Positions 8,185 through 17,646 of a stretch of DNA of 64,000 bases are shown here, in pieces. Within the stretch, counting starts at the first letter, position 1. Every line of letters starts with the position of its first letter. The stretch lies in contig NZ_CANLCI010000006.1 of NCBI RefSeq assembly GCF_947489035.1, forward strand, positions 1 through 64,000. The letters are read 5' to 3'. Origin of the DNA: an uncultured Ferrimonas sp. (lineage in GTDB: Bacteria > Pseudomonadota > Gammaproteobacteria > Enterobacterales > Shewanellaceae). The notes below the pieces were generated by a model that made no database searches, was not told the origin of the DNA, and saw only the letters and a program-made list of their open reading frames with translations. The translations under genes were made by a program, and so were the position numbers.

Positions 8185-8218
8185 AAGCAGCGCTACCCAT
8201 TCGGGGCGCTGCTTTTTT
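8185..8218 (+). terminator. Intrinsic terminator after zapG
   Basis: AAGCAGCGC and GCGCTGCTT arms with a 12-base loop and a T6 run, 24 bases past the zapG stop. Confidence 0.88.
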
Positions 8219-8282
8219 GTGTCTTGGCAAAACGGTTCACTCGCACTGCAAAACAACTGACTAATATGATTGGGGAATCAAA

Positions 8283-8310
8283 GGAACTTTGGCGCGACTA
8301 AGAAGTCTGC
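8283..8310 (+). promoter_or_regulatory. Sigma-E-type promoter of degQ
   Basis: GGAACTT (8283-8289), 16 bases, then TCTGC (8306-8310), close to the sigma-E consensus (GGAACTT, 16-17 bases, TCTGA-like). It stands about 48 bases before the degQ start, just after the zapG terminator. No competing sigma-70 promoter was evident. Confidence 0.65.
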
Positions 8311-8357
8311 TAATTAACGAAGACAATCCAGTTGTGTAAGTAGGAGATTGAATCCGC

Positions 8358-9731
8358 ATGAACAAATCCACCCCATTACTCTCCGCTGCTATTTTGTGTG
8401 CCAGCTTAGCCGCCCTGCCTGCCCCCACACTGGCCGCATGGCCTGCCGCCGTTGATGGTGAAGCGCTGCCAAGCCTGGCTCCGATGGTGGAGCAGATCTC
8501 ACCCGCGGTGGTGTCCGTGTCCGTTGAGGGCACCCAAACCGCTCGCAGCAGTCTGCCGGAACAGTTTCGCTACTTCTTTGGCCCCAATGGCCCCCGTGGT
8601 GGCGAGCGCAGCCGCCCTTTTCGCAGCTTAGGCTCTGGGGTCATTGTGGATGCGGCTAAAGGCCACATCATCACTAACCACCATGTGATTGAGAACGCCG
8701 ACAAGATCTTAATCAATCTAAGCGATGGCCGTGAATTTGAAGCGGAACTGATTGGCTCGGATCCCGCCACCGACGTGGCTGTAATTAAAATCGATGCTAA
8801 GAAGCTGACGGCCGTCACCTTAGCCGATTCTGATCAACTGAAAGTGGGCGATTTCACCGTCGCCATTGGTAACCCGTTTGGCCTAGGGCAAACCGTTACC
8901 TCTGGGATCGTCAGCGCGCTCTCTCGTGGGTTAGATAACGAAGGCTACCAAGACTTTATTCAAACCGACGCCGCCATTAACTCCGGCAACTCCGGTGGTG
9001 CCTTAATCAACTTAAACGGCGAGCTTATCGGCATTAACACCGCCATCATTGCTCCCGGCGGCGGCAACGTCGGCATCGGTTTTGCGATACCCGTGAACAT
9101 GGTGCAAAACCTCACCGATCAGATCTTAGAGTTTGGCGAAGTACGCCGCGGTGTGTTGGGGATCATTGGGGGCGAACTCACCAGCGAAACCGCCAAGCTG
9201 TTTGGGCTGAACACCAAACACGGCGCCTACATCAGCCAAGTGGTGAGCGATTCCGCCGCTGACGATGCCGGATTGCAAGCCGGTGACATTATTACTGCCT
9301 TAAACGGCAAGAAGATCCGTACCTTCCAAGAACTGCGCGCCAAAATTGCCACCATGGGTGCCGGCGCAAAAGTGAAACTGAAGTTGATCCGTGACGGCGA
9401 CACTCGCACCGTGAAAGTGACCTTGAATGAAGCCCCAGGTGAAAATGTGCAAGCGGCGATCATCCACCCGGCACTCGAAGGCGCGAAATTGTCTTCGGTG
9501 AATGAAGACGGTGTTCGTGGCGTGAAGATCACGGAATTAGCTGAGCGTTCTCGTGCGGCGCAACAAGGGTTGCAAGAGGGCGATGTGGTGATCAGCGTGA
9601 GTTTAATGAACCGCCAGCGGGTGGCCATTAAGGATCTTGCCCAACTGCGTGAAGTGCTGAACAACTACGATGGTGCCTTTGCGGCTACCGTGCGTCGTGA
9701 CGGTAACCAACTGATGGTGATCATGCGTTAA
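8358..9731 (+). CDS. degQ: Periplasmic serine protease DegQ (HtrA family)
   Basis: This is a periplasmic protease/chaperone that degrades misfolded envelope proteins. The 457-residue product has a signal peptide (cleavage near residue 27), a trypsin-like domain with catalytic triad His109 (TNHHV), Asp139 (TDVAV) and Ser212 (GNSGG), the long LA loop (about residues 60-90), and two PDZ domains (about 260-350 and 380-457). Two PDZ domains and the LA loop separate it from DegS. Ribosome-binding site AGGAG lies 11 bases upstream, rather far. A sigma-E-like promoter precedes and a terminator follows. It could equally be called DegP; no second DegP-like gene is in the window. Confidence 0.95.
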   Translation: MNKSTPLLSAAILCASLAALPAPTLAAWPAAVDGEALPSLAPMVEQISPAVVSVSVEGTQTARSSLPEQFRYFFGPNGPRGGERSRPFRSLGSGVIVDAAKGHIITNHHVIENADKILINLSDGREFEAELIGSDPATDVAVIKIDAKKLTAVTLADSDQLKVGDFTVAIGNPFGLGQTVTSGIVSALSRGLDNEGYQDFIQTDAAINSGNSGGALINLNGELIGINTAIIAPGGGNVGIGFAIPVNMVQNLTDQILEFGEVRRGVLGIIGGELTSETAKLFGLNTKHGAYISQVVSDSAADDAGLQAGDIITALNGKKIRTFQELRAKIATMGAGAKVKLKLIRDGDTRTVKVTLNEAPGENVQAAIIHPALEGAKLSSVNEDGVRGVKITELAERSRAAQQGLQEGDVVISVSLMNRQRVAIKDLAQLREVLNNYDGAFAATVRRDGNQLMVIMR

Positions 9732-9749
9732 TTGCCCCCATCGAAATTA

Positions 9750-9771
9750 GGCGGCCTAGTGCCGCCTTTTT
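9750..9771 (+). terminator. Intrinsic terminator between degQ and degS
   Basis: GGCGGC-CTAGT-GCCGCC followed by T5, 18 bases past the degQ stop. It suggests that degS has its own promoter or depends on read-through. Confidence 0.85.
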
Positions 9772-9835
9772 ACTGTTGTATCCACACCAACTCAGCCGTT
9801 AGGATCGCTAACGAAATCCACTGTGAGAATAATTG

Positions 9836-10903
9836 ATGGCTTTTTTGCGATATCTGCTGAAACCGATTATGGCCGGTTTGTTGCTCGCGCTCTTTATTGT
9901 GGCGTTAAACCCCAATTTACGCAGCTACCTGCCCAAGCTGGATAACAGCATCAGTCAAGTTGAACGCAGCAGCTTTGCCCATGCGGTGCGCCGCGCAGCG
10001 CCCGCCGTGGTTAATGTCTACTCTCATCGCCAAGCAAAAAACAACTTCAGCCAGCTGCTGCCCCAAGGGCTCGGCAGCGGCATCATCATGCGCAACGACG
10101 GCTACATCCTCACCAACTACCACGTGGTGCGCGAAGCGGATCAGATCTTTATCGCACTGCAAGATGGTCGAGTGTCTGACGCCCAATTGATTGGTTCCGA
10201 TCCCTACACCGATCTGGCGGTACTGAAAGTCAGCATCGCCCCACTGCCAGTGATCCCACTGGATCTCGAACGCCAATCCCGTGTCGGGGATGTGGTGCTG
10301 GCCATCGGCAACCCCTACAACTTGGGGCAAACCATTACCCAAGGGATCATCAGCGCTACCGGCCGGACAGGCTTAAGTTCAAATTTTCAGGATTTCATCC
10401 AAACCGATGCGGCCATTAACCAAGGCAATTCCGGCGGCGCCTTAGTGGACGCTGACGGCCGTCTGGTTGGGGTAAACACCGCCAACTATCAACAGTTAGG
10501 TGAAGCCGGGGTTGGCCTCAATTTCGCCATTCCAATTGAGCTGGCCTACACCATCATGGATAAGTTGATCCGCGATGGACGGGTGATCCGCGGCCACTTA
10601 GGCTTAACGGGTACGCCGGTGACTCAAACCATTGCCCGTCAGCTGCGCTTGCCGGAGCCAATGGGCATGGCGGTAACCGAAATTGACCCACAGGGCCCCG
10701 CAGGCAAAGCTGGCCTGCGCCCTTACGATGTGCTGCTGTCTATTAACGGCGAGTCCATCGTCGGCATCGACATGCTGATGGACACCATTGCCGAAACCCC
10801 GCCCGGCACCGAGGTGAACATCATCCTGATCCGCCAAGGCAATCGTTACAATGTGCCGGTCACCATCGAAGAGCGACCACCCATGCCAGAAGAGCGCCAA
10901 TAA
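9836..10903 (+). CDS. degS: Site-1 protease DegS of the sigma-E pathway
   Basis: DegS is an inner-membrane-anchored serine protease that senses unfolded outer-membrane porins and makes the first cut in anti-sigma factor RseA. The 355-residue product has an N-terminal membrane anchor (about residues 8-25), catalytic His96 (TNYHV), Asp126 (YTDLAV) and Ser199 (GNSGG), and one PDZ domain (about 255-345). E. coli DegS has the same size and nearly the same triad positions. The ATG at 9836 is preferred to an adjacent TTG. It follows degQ after a terminator. Confidence 0.96.
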   Translation: MAFLRYLLKPIMAGLLLALFIVALNPNLRSYLPKLDNSISQVERSSFAHAVRRAAPAVVNVYSHRQAKNNFSQLLPQGLGSGIIMRNDGYILTNYHVVREADQIFIALQDGRVSDAQLIGSDPYTDLAVLKVSIAPLPVIPLDLERQSRVGDVVLAIGNPYNLGQTITQGIISATGRTGLSSNFQDFIQTDAAINQGNSGGALVDADGRLVGVNTANYQQLGEAGVGLNFAIPIELAYTIMDKLIRDGRVIRGHLGLTGTPVTQTIARQLRLPEPMGMAVTEIDPQGPAGKAGLRPYDVLLSINGESIVGIDMLMDTIAETPPGTEVNIILIRQGNRYNVPVTIEERPPMPEERQ

Positions 10904-10934
10904 ACGTTGGCGACACATCTTAAAAGTTACCCAT

Positions 10935-10966
10935 AAAAAAGGAGAAGCCGAGGCTTCTCCTTTTTT
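10935..10966. terminator. Bidirectional terminator between degS and murA
   Basis: Fifteen-base arms (AAAAAAGGAGAAGCC / GGCTTCTCCTTTTTT) around a 2-base centre, with T6 on either strand. It serves converging degS (plus) and murA (minus). Confidence 0.9.
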
Positions 10967-10992
10967 GATTGCTTAGCCCTAAGGCCTGCGAA

Positions 10993-12252
10993 TTATTTCA
11001 ATCGAACCACGTTGCCGCCAAGCCCAGCCAGCTTGGTTTCAATCTGTTCGTAGCCGCGATCCAAGTGATAAATGCGATCCACCACGGTGGTGCCGCTGGC
11101 CACTAAACCAGCGATAACCAAACAGGCAGAAGCACGCAGATCCGTTGCCATCACTTGCGCGCCTTGCAGGCCATCGCGCCCTTCGATGATGCAGGTATGA
11201 CCCTCTTGCTCCATCTTAGCGCCCATGCGCTGCAGTTCAGGCACGTGCATAAAGCGGTTTTCAAAGATGGTTTCCGTCACCGTAGCGCTGCCACTGGCCA
11301 AGGCGTTCATGGTGCAGAACTGCGCTTGCATGTCGGTTGGGAACGCCGGGTGGGGAGCGGTCTTAATCGACACTGGCTTTGGCTGCTGACCGTGCATGTC
11401 TAGGCTTACCCAGTCATCACCACGTTCAATCACCGCGCCAGCTTCTTCCAACTTCAACAATACCGGTTCGAGGGTCTTCGGTGCCGCATTCAAACAGCGC
11501 ACTTTGCCGCGGGTGGCCGCAGCCGCAACCAAGTAGGTGCCGGTTTCAATGCGATCTGGCATCACGCTGTGTTCAGCACCTTGCAGGCGCTCTACGCCTT
11601 CAATGCGGATCACATCGGTGCCCGCACCGCTGATCTTGGCGCCCATGGCGTTCAAGCATTCAGCCAGATCGATCACCTCCGGTTCGCGGGCAGCGTTCTC
11701 GATTAAGGTCACCCCGTCAGCCAGCGCAGCCGCTGCCATCAAGTTTTCAGTACCCGTAACCGAAACCACATCCATCAGGATGGTGGCGCCCTTAAGGCGG
11801 CCGTTCACACGTGCCTTAATGTAGCCTTCTTCTACTACGACCTCAGCACCCATCGCCTGCAGGCCATGGATGTGCAGGTTTACTGGGCGTGCGCCAATGG
11901 CACAGCCACCGGGCAAAGACACGTCGGCGTGACCATACTTGGCCGCCAATGGCCCCAGCAACATGATCGAGGCCCGCATGGTTTTCACCAAGTCATAAGC
12001 GGCCACATAGTTGTTGATGGTGGCTGGGTTGATGGTCAGCATGCCATCCTTTAGATCGCTCACCTCTGCACCTAACTGGCGTAGCAGCTCGATGGTGGTG
12101 TTAACGTCACGCAGCGCCGGAACGTTGCGTAAGGTCATGGTGTCTTGCGCCAACACCGCCGCCATTAAGATCGGCAATGCGGCATTTTTGGCGCCGGAGA
12201 TAGTCACATCACCGGCTAATGGGCCTGCGGCCCGAACTTGCAATTTATCCAC
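10993..12252 (-). CDS. murA: UDP-N-acetylglucosamine 1-carboxyvinyltransferase MurA
   Basis: MurA catalyses the first committed step of peptidoglycan synthesis, transferring enolpyruvyl from PEP to UDP-GlcNAc, and is the fosfomycin target. The 419-residue product has [12 protein letters not shown] near the N-terminus with the conserved Lys22, the catalytic loop with Cys117 in [12 protein letters not shown] (so fosfomycin-sensitive type, not the Asp variant), and [17 protein letters not shown] near the end. E. coli length is identical. Last gene of mlaFEDCB-ibaG-murA, 23 bases after ibaG. Confidence 0.98.
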   Translation of the reverse strand: MDKLQVRAAGPLAGDVTISGAKNAALPILMAAVLAQDTMTLRNVPALRDVNTTIELLRQLGAEVSDLKDGMLTINPATINNYVAAYDLVKTMRASIMLLGPLAAKYGHADVSLPGGCAIGARPVNLHIHGLQAMGAEVVVEEGYIKARVNGRLKGATILMDVVSVTGTENLMAAAALADGVTLIENAAREPEVIDLAECLNAMGAKISGAGTDVIRIEGVERLQGAEHSVMPDRIETGTYLVAAAATRGKVRCLNAAPKTLEPVLLKLEEAGAVIERGDDWVSLDMHGQQPKPVSIKTAPHPAFPTDMQAQFCTMNALASGSATVTETIFENRFMHVPELQRMGAKMEQEGHTCIIEGRDGLQGAQVMATDLRASACLVIAGLVASGTTVVDRIYHLDRGYEQIETKLAGLGGNVVRLK

Positions 12253-12275
12253 TGGGACTCCGCCAACTGTTGTGG

Positions 12276-12524
12276 CTAGTTAAAGAGTTTCTCGCGCTGC
12301 CATTCTGCTGGCGTAAACGCCTTGATGGTGAGGGCGTGCAGCGTGCCGTCGGTGATCTTGTCCATTAACGGCGCATAGATCGCTTGCTGGCGTTTCATTT
12401 TCGACAAGCCATCAAAGCTGTCACCAATGGCAACGATTTTGTAGTGAGTCCCTTCTGCGCTGACTTTTAATTCAGCCAACTGCAATGCCTCATTGAGGCG
12501 TTGCTCGATTTCGTTGAGCTCCAT
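12276..12524 (-). CDS. ibaG: BolA-family protein IbaG
   Basis: IbaG (YrbA) is a small BolA-like protein that works with monothiol glutaredoxins in iron-sulfur trafficking and acid tolerance. The 82-residue product has the BolA fold signature: [26 protein letters not shown] and [17 protein letters not shown]. It lies between mlaB and murA, as in most gammaproteobacteria, and the shared operon is the reason its role is tied to the envelope. Confidence 0.94.
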   Translation of the reverse strand: MELNEIEQRLNEALQLAELKVSAEGTHYKIVAIGDSFDGLSKMKRQQAIYAPLMDKITDGTLHALTIKAFTPAEWQREKLFN

Positions 12525-12546
12525 CGCTAACTCCTAAGTTTTGCTT

Positions 12547-12855
12547 CTAAGCGTTATTTTTGGCTTCTAAGCGTTGTTGCTTCAAGCTCAAGTCGTACAA
12601 CGTCATCAGTTGCTGTAGCCGTTCGGGGCAATGGTGCCACTCAAGCGTACCGTTAGCGCGACGTTGCAACGATTCCAATTCTAATAACCACGCTAAGCCC
12701 GCGCTGTCGATCTGCGCTAACTGGCTTAAATCCAGTGTCAGCACCGGTACGGTCAGCCATGCCTGCGGCACGGGCCAGTGACGGGTAACCTCATCGGTGG
12801 TGAGATCACCCTGCAACTGCAGCTGTGGGGGTTGCCAGTTTATGGTGAGGCTCAT
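12547..12855 (-). CDS. mlaB: STAS-domain protein MlaB
   Basis: MlaB is the cytoplasmic STAS subunit of the MlaFEDB phospholipid transporter and stabilises the MlaF ATPase. The 102-residue product has a single STAS domain with the switch segment LAQIDSAGLAWLLEL, retaining the serine/threonine-type site of the family. It overlaps mlaC by 4 bases (ATGA). Sequence is divergent from E. coli MlaB, but context makes the call firm. Confidence 0.9.
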   Translation of the reverse strand: MSLTINWQPPQLQLQGDLTTDEVTRHWPVPQAWLTVPVLTLDLSQLAQIDSAGLAWLLELESLQRRANGTLEWHHCPERLQQLMTLYDLSLKQQRLEAKNNA

Positions 12856-13484
12856 GATTGCTCTGGCTGCATCGCGATACGGTTTTTCTCAGCCAGCAGA
12901 TCGCTCACTGCGTCTAACCCTTGTTGCCGGATCAGGCCACCAAATTCGCTCTCTTTGGCCGCTAAGATGCTGGCACCTTCGGCAATCAGATCGATCGCCT
13001 GCCACTTGCCTGATTTTTTGTTCAGGCGCATCTTAAACTTCACTTCTACCGGTGGCCGATTGCCATCGATGAAGGTCATACCAACGTTCACAATGCCACG
13101 CTTACCTACCGCTTTGGCGGGTTCGTAGCTGATGCGTTGATCGGTATAAACCGTGAAGGTTTGCGCGAAGGTGCTAATCATATACTGCCGAAACTGCTCC
13201 GTGAACCTTTGTCGCTGCGCCGGCGTCGCTTTCCGCACCGCTTTGCCCATCACTTTGTAGGCGGCGTAGGTGTGGTTTACGTAAGGCATCAGTTCGGTTT
13301 CCACTAACTGACGCAAGATCGTTGGGTCTTGTTCAATGGCACTGCGCTGCGCGGTGTAATCGGTCAGCAATTCGGTCGCCACTTGCTCAACCATGGCGTA
13401 GGGCTCGGTTTGATCGATGGTGGCCAGGGCCGGAGCCAACAACACGGCGGTTAATAATAACCCCTGTACTAACTGCTTTATCAT
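12852..13484 (-). CDS. mlaC: Periplasmic phospholipid-binding protein MlaC
   Basis: MlaC shuttles phospholipid between the outer-membrane MlaA-porin complex and the inner-membrane MlaFEDB complex. The 210-residue product has a signal peptide (MIKQLVQGLLLTAVLLAPALA) and the Tol_Tol_Ttg2 domain, with ELMPYVNHTYAAYKVMGKAVR and FRQYMISTFAQTFTVYTDQ. Start at 13484 follows GAAGGAGAATAACGTC; the frame is open further upstream but would intrude on mlaD. Confidence 0.95.
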   Translation of the reverse strand: MIKQLVQGLLLTAVLLAPALATIDQTEPYAMVEQVATELLTDYTAQRSAIEQDPTILRQLVETELMPYVNHTYAAYKVMGKAVRKATPAQRQRFTEQFRQYMISTFAQTFTVYTDQRISYEPAKAVGKRGIVNVGMTFIDGNRPPVEVKFKMRLNKKSGKWQAIDLIAEGASILAAKESEFGGLIRQQGLDAVSDLLAEKNRIAMQPEQS

Positions 13485-13488
13485 GACG

Positions 13489-13959
13489 TTATTCTCCTTC
13501 GCCAGCGCTGTATAAGAACTGGCCAATTAATTCTTCAAGTACCATCGCGCTGCGGGTGTCTTCCACCACATCGCCATCGGCCAGATAGGCCGCCTCATCC
13601 ATGATAAAACCGGGGGTTAGCCCGATGTATTGCTCGCCCAATAGCCCTGAGGTAAGAATAGAAAGGCTACTGGTGTCGGCAAATTGATCGTATTGGGCGT
13701 TAATGTTCATGGTGACTTTGGGCACTAACTCTACCTGATCCAATTCAACCGCAGCCACGCGGCCAATCACCACTCCGCCCACTTTCACCGGCGCGCGCAC
13801 TTTCAGGCCGCCAATGTTGTCGAAGAACGCAGTGAGCTGATAATGCTGACCGTTTTGGCGCGGATCGATGTCCGCCACCTTAATAACCAATACGGCAAAG
13901 GCGATAAGCCCTGCCAAAATAAAGCCGCCAACGGCCAATTCTGTCTTTCTGGAGTTCAT
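13489..13959 (-). CDS. mlaD: MCE-domain lipid transporter subunit MlaD
   Basis: MlaD forms the hexameric periplasmic MCE ring on top of the MlaFE transporter and receives lipid from MlaC. The 156-residue product has an N-terminal membrane anchor (LAVGGFILAGLIAFAVLVIKVA), the MCE domain with YQLTAFFDNIGGLKVRAPVKVGGVVIGRV and the ILTSGLLGEQYIGLTPG loop. E. coli MlaD is 183 residues. GGAG precedes the ATG, one base after the mlaE stop. Confidence 0.96.
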   Translation of the reverse strand: MNSRKTELAVGGFILAGLIAFAVLVIKVADIDPRQNGQHYQLTAFFDNIGGLKVRAPVKVGGVVIGRVAAVELDQVELVPKVTMNINAQYDQFADTSSLSILTSGLLGEQYIGLTPGFIMDEAAYLADGDVVEDTRSAMVLEELIGQFLYSAGEGE

Positions 13960-13960
13960 C

Positions 13961-14737
13961 CTAGTTCCCAAACATCCATGCGGTAAGCAAAAAATCCAAT
14001 GCCAATACCGCTAATGAGCCGTGCACCACGGTTTCGGTGGTGGCTTTACTGATCCCTTCTGCAGTGGGGATGGCGCTATACCCTTTGAATAACGCTATCC
14101 ACATCACCACAAAGGCAAATACCAACGCCTTGATGGCGCAATTAACCAGATCCTGTTGCCATTCAACACTGGCGTTCAAAATGGACCAAAACGCCCCCGC
14201 ATCAATGCCTTTCCATTCCACCCCAACCAGGTGTCCACCCCAAATCCCAACGGCACAGAACATAAAGGTGAGCAATGGCATGGCGATGATCCCAGCCCAG
14301 AATCGGGGGGCGACGATCCGCCGCAACGGATCCACCGCCATCATCTCTAGCGACGCCAGCTGTTCGGTGGCTTTCATTAGGCCGATCTCCGCGGCCACGG
14401 CAGAGCCGGCTCGGCCAGCAAACAGCAGCGCCGTAACCACCGGCCCTAATTCCCGCAGCAACGATAAGGCCACCATCGGCCCCAAGCTGTCTTCGGTGCC
14501 AAAATCCACCAAGATGATGTAGCCCTGCAGCGCCAACACCATGCCGATGAACAGCCCCGACACCACAATGATCAGCAGCGATAACACCCCAACCTGATAC
14601 AGCTGTTTTACCAGCAGTGGGGCCATTTGCCGTGGCTGCGGCTTAGCCACCAAGGCACCAAACAGCATCAACCCAGATTGGCCGAGTCGAGCCAACCAGT
14701 TCATGCCGCCGCGGCCCAGTTGCGCAATCGCTTCCAT
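13961..14737 (-). CDS. mlaE: Phospholipid ABC transporter permease MlaE
   Basis: MlaE is the membrane permease of the MlaFEDB complex. The 258-residue product has the MlaE/YrbE signature [38 protein letters not shown] and about five hydrophobic segments. It overlaps the mlaF stop by one base (TAATG). Confidence 0.97.
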   Translation of the reverse strand: MEAIAQLGRGGMNWLARLGQSGLMLFGALVAKPQPRQMAPLLVKQLYQVGVLSLLIIVVSGLFIGMVLALQGYIILVDFGTEDSLGPMVALSLLRELGPVVTALLFAGRAGSAVAAEIGLMKATEQLASLEMMAVDPLRRIVAPRFWAGIIAMPLLTFMFCAVGIWGGHLVGVEWKGIDAGAFWSILNASVEWQQDLVNCAIKALVFAFVVMWIALFKGYSAIPTAEGISKATTETVVHGSLAVLALDFLLTAWMFGN

Positions 14738-15552
14738 TAACTTAACAACGCCTCCATGTAGTGATTGGCGGGAAAATGAAAGCGCACCGGACCATCCGGT
14801 GCGCCATCCAAAAATTGTTGCAGCTGCGCGCTGTCAAGTTGGCGGATCTGATCCGGCGTACCCGCCCCAATCACTTTGCCTTCGGCGATCACGTAAACCT
14901 GATCCGCAATGCTCAGCACTTCGTCCACGTCGTGGGACACCACCACCGAGGTCAGCTTCAGCGCACTGCCAAGCTCGCGGATCAGCTTAACCACCACGCC
15001 CATAGAGATCGGATCTTGGCCGGCAAAGGGTTCGTCGTACATCACCAGATCCGGCTCCAAGGCGATGGCCCGCGCCAACGCCGCTCGGCGCTGCATGCCT
15101 CCGGAGAGTTCGCTGGGCATCAACGTCGCGGCGCCACGCAATCCCACCGCTTCCAATTTCATTAGGACTAAGCGGCGAATTAAAGGTTCCGCTAACTGAG
15201 TATGTTGGCGCAGTGGAAACGCCACGTTGTCGTACACCGACATGTCGGTGAACAGGGCACCGGATTGAAACAACATGCTCATCCGCCGGCGGAGCTGATA
15301 CAACTGCGGCCGCGTTAATCCATGCACATCTTGGCCATCAAACAACACCTGACCTTGGCTGGGCTGCAATTGGCCGCCAATCAGCTTTAATAAAGTGGTT
15401 TTACCAATACCACTGGGGCCCATGATGGCGGTGGTCTTGCCTCGGGGAATGAGCAAATTCAGATCGGTAAAAATCTGTCGCTCACCGCGACTGAAATGCA
15501 ACCCTTTCACTTCAATCAATCCGGGCAGTGTTTGCTGCTGATTTTCTGGCAT
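14737..15552 (-). CDS. mlaF: Phospholipid ABC transporter ATPase MlaF
   Basis: MlaF powers phospholipid transfer by the MlaFEDB complex at the inner membrane. The 271-residue product has Walker A GPSGIGKT (45-52), signature [14 protein letters not shown], Walker [17 protein letters not shown] and the switch histidine in [10 protein letters not shown]. It is the first gene of the operon; no good ribosome-binding site precedes the ATG. Divergent from the YrbG-kdsD operon. Confidence 0.97.
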   Translation of the reverse strand: MPENQQQTLPGLIEVKGLHFSRGERQIFTDLNLLIPRGKTTAIMGPSGIGKTTLLKLIGGQLQPSQGQVLFDGQDVHGLTRPQLYQLRRRMSMLFQSGALFTDMSVYDNVAFPLRQHTQLAEPLIRRLVLMKLEAVGLRGAATLMPSELSGGMQRRAALARAIALEPDLVMYDEPFAGQDPISMGVVVKLIRELGSALKLTSVVVSHDVDEVLSIADQVYVIAEGKVIGAGTPDQIRQLDSAQLQQFLDGAPDGPVRFHFPANHYMEALLS

Positions 15553-15603
15553 ACATTTTGGTGGTTAACCCACCAATCTCCATTGATTCCATTTAACCCC
15601 GCT

Positions 15604-15632
15604 AGTTTACGGCTGTACCCTAGGCTTAACAA
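15604..15632 (-). promoter_or_regulatory. Candidate promoter of mlaFEDCB-ibaG-murA
   Basis: Minus strand: -35 TTGTTA (15627-15632), 17-base spacer, -10 TAAACT (15604-15609), about 50 bases before mlaF. A short palindrome GGTGG/CCACC at 15560-15574 lies between promoter and gene. Confidence 0.45.
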
Positions 15633-15693
15633 TGTCTCAACTCTTTCAATTTGTTTCTGATCGGGCGACAATGCGCGCCATTAATTTTTGCCC

Positions 15694-16662
15694 ATGATCC
15701 CGATGATTTCACACCTATTATTCCTGCTCGTTGGCTTGGCACTGCTGGTTTGGAGCGCCGACCGATTTGTATTCGGTGCCGCCGCAGTGGCGCGCAATTT
15801 GGGTCTAGCACCGATGATCATCGGCCTGACCATTGTCTCTATGGGCTCCTCTGCCCCCGAAGCGATGGTCGCCGCCAGCGCAGCGATGGAAGGCAAACTC
15901 GACACCGCCGTTGGTAACGTCATTGGCTCTAACATCGCCAACATCACCCTCATTTTGGGGATCTCAGCGCTGCTCAAGCCGCTGCTGGTGGGTTCTTCAA
16001 CCTTAGTCAAAGAGATGCCAATGATGGTGCTGGCCACCGTATTGGCCGGCTACTTGCTGCACGATCTCGAACTCTCCCGCACCGACGGCATGCTGTTGGC
16101 GCTGGGCTTTATCGCGGTAATGGGCTTTTTGATCTATAACGCCTTCCAAAATCGCGACGACCAATTGGCGCAAGCCAGTGAAGACGAAGTGCCCAGCAAT
16201 GTGCCGATGCCGAAAGCCATTTTATGGTTGATGGTGGGCATGGTGGTGCTGCCGTTATCGGCCGATCTGATGGTGGATAACGCCGTTGGCATCGCCAAAT
16301 TCTATGGCTTATCGGATCTGGTGATTGGCCTGACCATCATCGCCGTTGGCACCAGCTTGCCAGAGCTGGCCGCCTGCGTTGCAGGCTTGGCCAAAGGCGA
16401 AGACGACTTAGTGATTGGCAATGTGGTCGGCTCGAACTTATTCAACATTTTAGCGGTGTTGGCCATCCCAACCATGATCGCACCTGGCGCCATTGATCCG
16501 GCCGCCGCCGGTCGCGACTTCTTTATTATGTTGGCTACCAGCCTCGCACCGCTGCTGATACTCTTATTAAAGCGCAACAAAACCATCGGCCGAGTTGAAG
16601 GAGCACTGCTGCTGCTCTGTTTCGTGGCATACCAAATCATCCTGTTCCAACAAACGGCATAA
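15694..16662 (+). CDS. Calcium/sodium antiporter (YrbG family)
   Basis: This is an inner-membrane Na/Ca exchanger of the CaCA superfamily. The product (about 322 residues, ten hydrophobic segments) has the two inverted alpha-repeats: GSSAPEAMVAASAAM with GNVIGSNIANITLILG, and GTSLPELAACVAG with GNVVGSNLFNILAVLA. Starts at 15694 and 15703 are both possible and neither has a clear ribosome-binding site. In E. coli the yrbG gene also precedes kdsD. Transported ion is known for the family, not shown here. Confidence 0.93.
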   Translation: MIPMISHLLFLLVGLALLVWSADRFVFGAAAVARNLGLAPMIIGLTIVSMGSSAPEAMVAASAAMEGKLDTAVGNVIGSNIANITLILGISALLKPLLVGSSTLVKEMPMMVLATVLAGYLLHDLELSRTDGMLLALGFIAVMGFLIYNAFQNRDDQLAQASEDEVPSNVPMPKAILWLMVGMVVLPLSADLMVDNAVGIAKFYGLSDLVIGLTIIAVGTSLPELAACVAGLAKGEDDLVIGNVVGSNLFNILAVLAIPTMIAPGAIDPAAAGRDFFIMLATSLAPLLILLLKRNKTIGRVEGALLLLCFVAYQIILFQQTA

Positions 16663-16671
16663 GGCACTGAC

Positions 16672-17646
16672 ATGTCTGTATCGATGCAGTGGCGTCAATG
16701 GGGACGCCAAGTGGTAGAGATTGAAGCAAAGGCGATTGAACACGTGAATCGTTACATTGACGATCAGTTTGAAGCCGCCTGCGAAACCATTCTCGCCTGC
16801 AAAGGCAAAGTAATTGTGATGGGCATGGGGAAATCCGGCCACATCGGCAATAAGATTGCTGCGACTCTCGCCAGCACCGGCACCCCTGCGTTCTTTGTTC
16901 ACCCCGGCGAAGCCAGCCACGGCGACTTAGGCATGCTGGGCAAACAAGACGTGGTTATTGTTATCTCGAATTCCGGCGAAGCCCACGAGATCCTAACCCT
17001 GATGCCGGTACTCAAGCGTTTGGGGCTGTCGATCATCGCCATGACCGGCAAGCCACAATCCAATCTGGCCACCTTAGCCCAGCACCACCTGTGCATCGCC
17101 ATTGAAGAGGAAGCCTGCCCATTAGGGCTGGCACCCACCTCTTCCACCACGGCCACTTTGGTCATGGGCGACGCCCTTGCTGTTGCCCTGCTGCAAGCTC
17201 GGGATTTCACCGCCAACGACTTCGCATTATCGCACCCAGGCGGCGCCTTGGGCCGACGGTTGTTGTTGAAAGTGGCCGACTTAATGCATCAAGATGAACG
17301 TTTACCCATGGTTAACCAGCAGGTCACCATCAGCGAAGCGCTGCTGGAGATCTCGGCGAAAGGTCTGGGCATGACCGCCGTTGTGGATAACCGCGGCGCC
17401 TTGGTCGGCCTGTTTACCGATGGCGATCTGCGCCGAGTGCTGGACGCGCGGGTAGACATTCACAGCACCAGCATCGGCACCGTAATGACCAAAGATCCGA
17501 TCACCGTCGATTGCAACTTATTAGCCGCACAGGCACTCAAACTGATGGAAGATAACAACATCAACGGTTTGGTCAGTGTCGACGCGCACCACCGCCCTAC
17601 CGGCGCCCTCAACATGATGGATATGCTCAAAGCAGGAGTTCTATAA
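16672..17646 (+). CDS. kdsD: Arabinose-5-phosphate isomerase KdsD
   Basis: KdsD converts ribulose-5-phosphate to arabinose-5-phosphate, the first step to KDO for the LPS inner core. The 324-residue product has an SIS domain (about residues 45-180; GMGKSGHIGNKIAATLASTG, NSGEAHE, TSSTTATLVMGDALAVALL) and two CBS domains (about 210-324). AAGG precedes the ATG. It sits 9 bases after the exchanger and runs into kdsC with no gap. Confidence 0.96.
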   Translation: MSVSMQWRQWGRQVVEIEAKAIEHVNRYIDDQFEAACETILACKGKVIVMGMGKSGHIGNKIAATLASTGTPAFFVHPGEASHGDLGMLGKQDVVIVISNSGEAHEILTLMPVLKRLGLSIIAMTGKPQSNLATLAQHHLCIAIEEEACPLGLAPTSSTTATLVMGDALAVALLQARDFTANDFALSHPGGALGRRLLLKVADLMHQDERLPMVNQQVTISEALLEISAKGLGMTAVVDNRGALVGLFTDGDLRRVLDARVDIHSTSIGTVMTKDPITVDCNLLAAQALKLMEDNNINGLVSVDAHHRPTGALNMMDMLKAGVL

